Assembly: GCA_002423185.1 (NCBI GenBank)
Contig: DIUX01000002.1
Coordinates: 815,947-879,946 of the forward strand
Origin: Micavibrio sp. UBA6147
GTDB taxonomy: Bacteria; Pseudomonadota; Alphaproteobacteria; Micavibrionales; UBA1664
DNA length: 64,000 nucleotides
Direction of reading: 5' to 3'
Part shown: positions 63,790-64,000 of the stretch, piece after piece
How positions within the stretch are numbered: position 1 is the first letter of the stretch
Layout of the letters: each line of letters starts with the position of its first letter
Program-made: the position numbers and the translations under genes
Notes under the pieces: model-generated
What the model saw: only the letters and a program-made list of their open reading frames with translations
What the model was told of the DNA's origin: nothing
Databases searched by the model: none

Positions 63790-64000
63790 ATGCGTAAATT
63801 GGCGAAATTCTCCGGCGTCATGTCTGTTGTTGCGGCATTTTCACATGTGTTTTGCTGTGGCTTGCCGATGGTAGCAACACTGCTCAGCCTTGGCACAGTG
63901 GCGGGGAGCACGCTCGGCTTCGGCGCATTGCACGACCAGATGCACGCCTATGAAACGACCATCATCGTGTTTTCCGGCGTGATGTTGGCGCTGTCCTTTG
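63790..64000 (+). CDS. N-terminal part of a small membrane protein with a CCxxP motif (MerC/MerT-like?)
   Basis: Cut by the window edge; 70 residues are visible from the ATG at 63790. Two hydrophobic helices are seen, the first with VFCCGLPMV (C22, C23). The paired Cys followed by Gly-Leu-Pro within a helix recalls mercury and other metal-ion transporters of the MerT/MerC group, but the match is short. A loop with two His and a Met (HDQMHAYE) follows. Confidence 0.6.
   Translation, partial: MRKLAKFSGVMSVVAAFSHVFCCGLPMVATLLSLGTVAGSTLGFGALHDQMHAYETTIIVFSGVMLALSF

Noticed and set aside
1..64000. tRNA, rRNA or CRISPR loci
   Set aside because: No intergenic stretch showed a cloverleaf-like layout with a CCA-type end, rRNA-like sequence, or regularly spaced direct repeats of CRISPR size.

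Overview
The window looks like the chromosome of an alphaproteobacterium. Evidence: an NDUFA12-type complex I accessory subunit beside a DUF2155 protein and aat, an rpmH-rnpA-yidD-yidC operon, aroQ-accB-accC, and alr next to mlaE-mlaF. It is moderately GC-rich, mostly housekeeping, and I see no rRNA, tRNA, transposase, integrase or CRISPR array. A deep-branching relative of Rhodospirillales or Micavibrionales is possible, but I cannot fix the family from sequence reading alone.

Layout. 1-7 kb: a truncated Gly-Thr repeat protein, an FAD oxidoreductase, NDUFA12, MlaD, DUF2155, aat (reverse), a histidine phosphatase behind two tiny overlapping ORFs, and a protein built of a strict 17-residue repeat. 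7-12 kb: nrdB and nrdA (reverse, with paired NrdR boxes), then pyk. 12-16 kb: a pilin-like protein and a DUF1501/DUF1800 export pair. 16-19.4 kb: yidC, yidD, an enlarged rnpA, and rpmH. 19.5-24 kb: a small membrane ORF, two unrecognised proteins and hldE. 24-31 kb: a LapG-like cysteine protease with an MshEN-like N-terminus, an M48 protease with three AIM24 paralogues, a thioesterase, and an rsmB-type methyltransferase. 31-37 kb: two palindromic repeats, rimK with its protease partner, metE-metF with a structured spacer, and purine nucleoside phosphorylase. 37-42 kb: guaA, two A+T-rich foreign-looking ORFs each preceded by a copy of the guaA 3' tail, then thrC. 42-50 kb: a lipoprotein candidate, yqgE and a divergent YqgE-like gene, PBP1A, mlaF-mlaE-alr. 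50-56.4 kb: acetoacetyl-CoA synthetase, two GNAT enzymes, guaB, rlmE, a membrane protein. 56.5-64 kb: a BepA-like M48 protease with a DsbA, a CxxC-less DsbA paralogue, a PCu(A)C copper chaperone behind a CxxxC mini-ORF, a HAD phosphatase, aroQ, accB, accC and a truncated membrane protein with a Cys-Cys pair.

Themes: envelope upkeep (Mla, YidC/YidD, PBP1A, HldE, BepA-like protease, DsbA, copper chaperone), nucleotide supply (NrdAB, GuaA, GuaB, PNP), one-carbon/methionine metabolism (MetE, MetF) and translation quality (Aat, RlmE, RsmB, RimK). The most unusual items are the MshEN-like/BTLCP fusion (24030-24986), the guaA-tail islets (38907-40342), the 17-residue repeat protein (5917-6894), the CxxxC leader ORF before the copper chaperone (59722-59775), and the DsbA paralogue whose active-site cysteines are serines (59029-59631).
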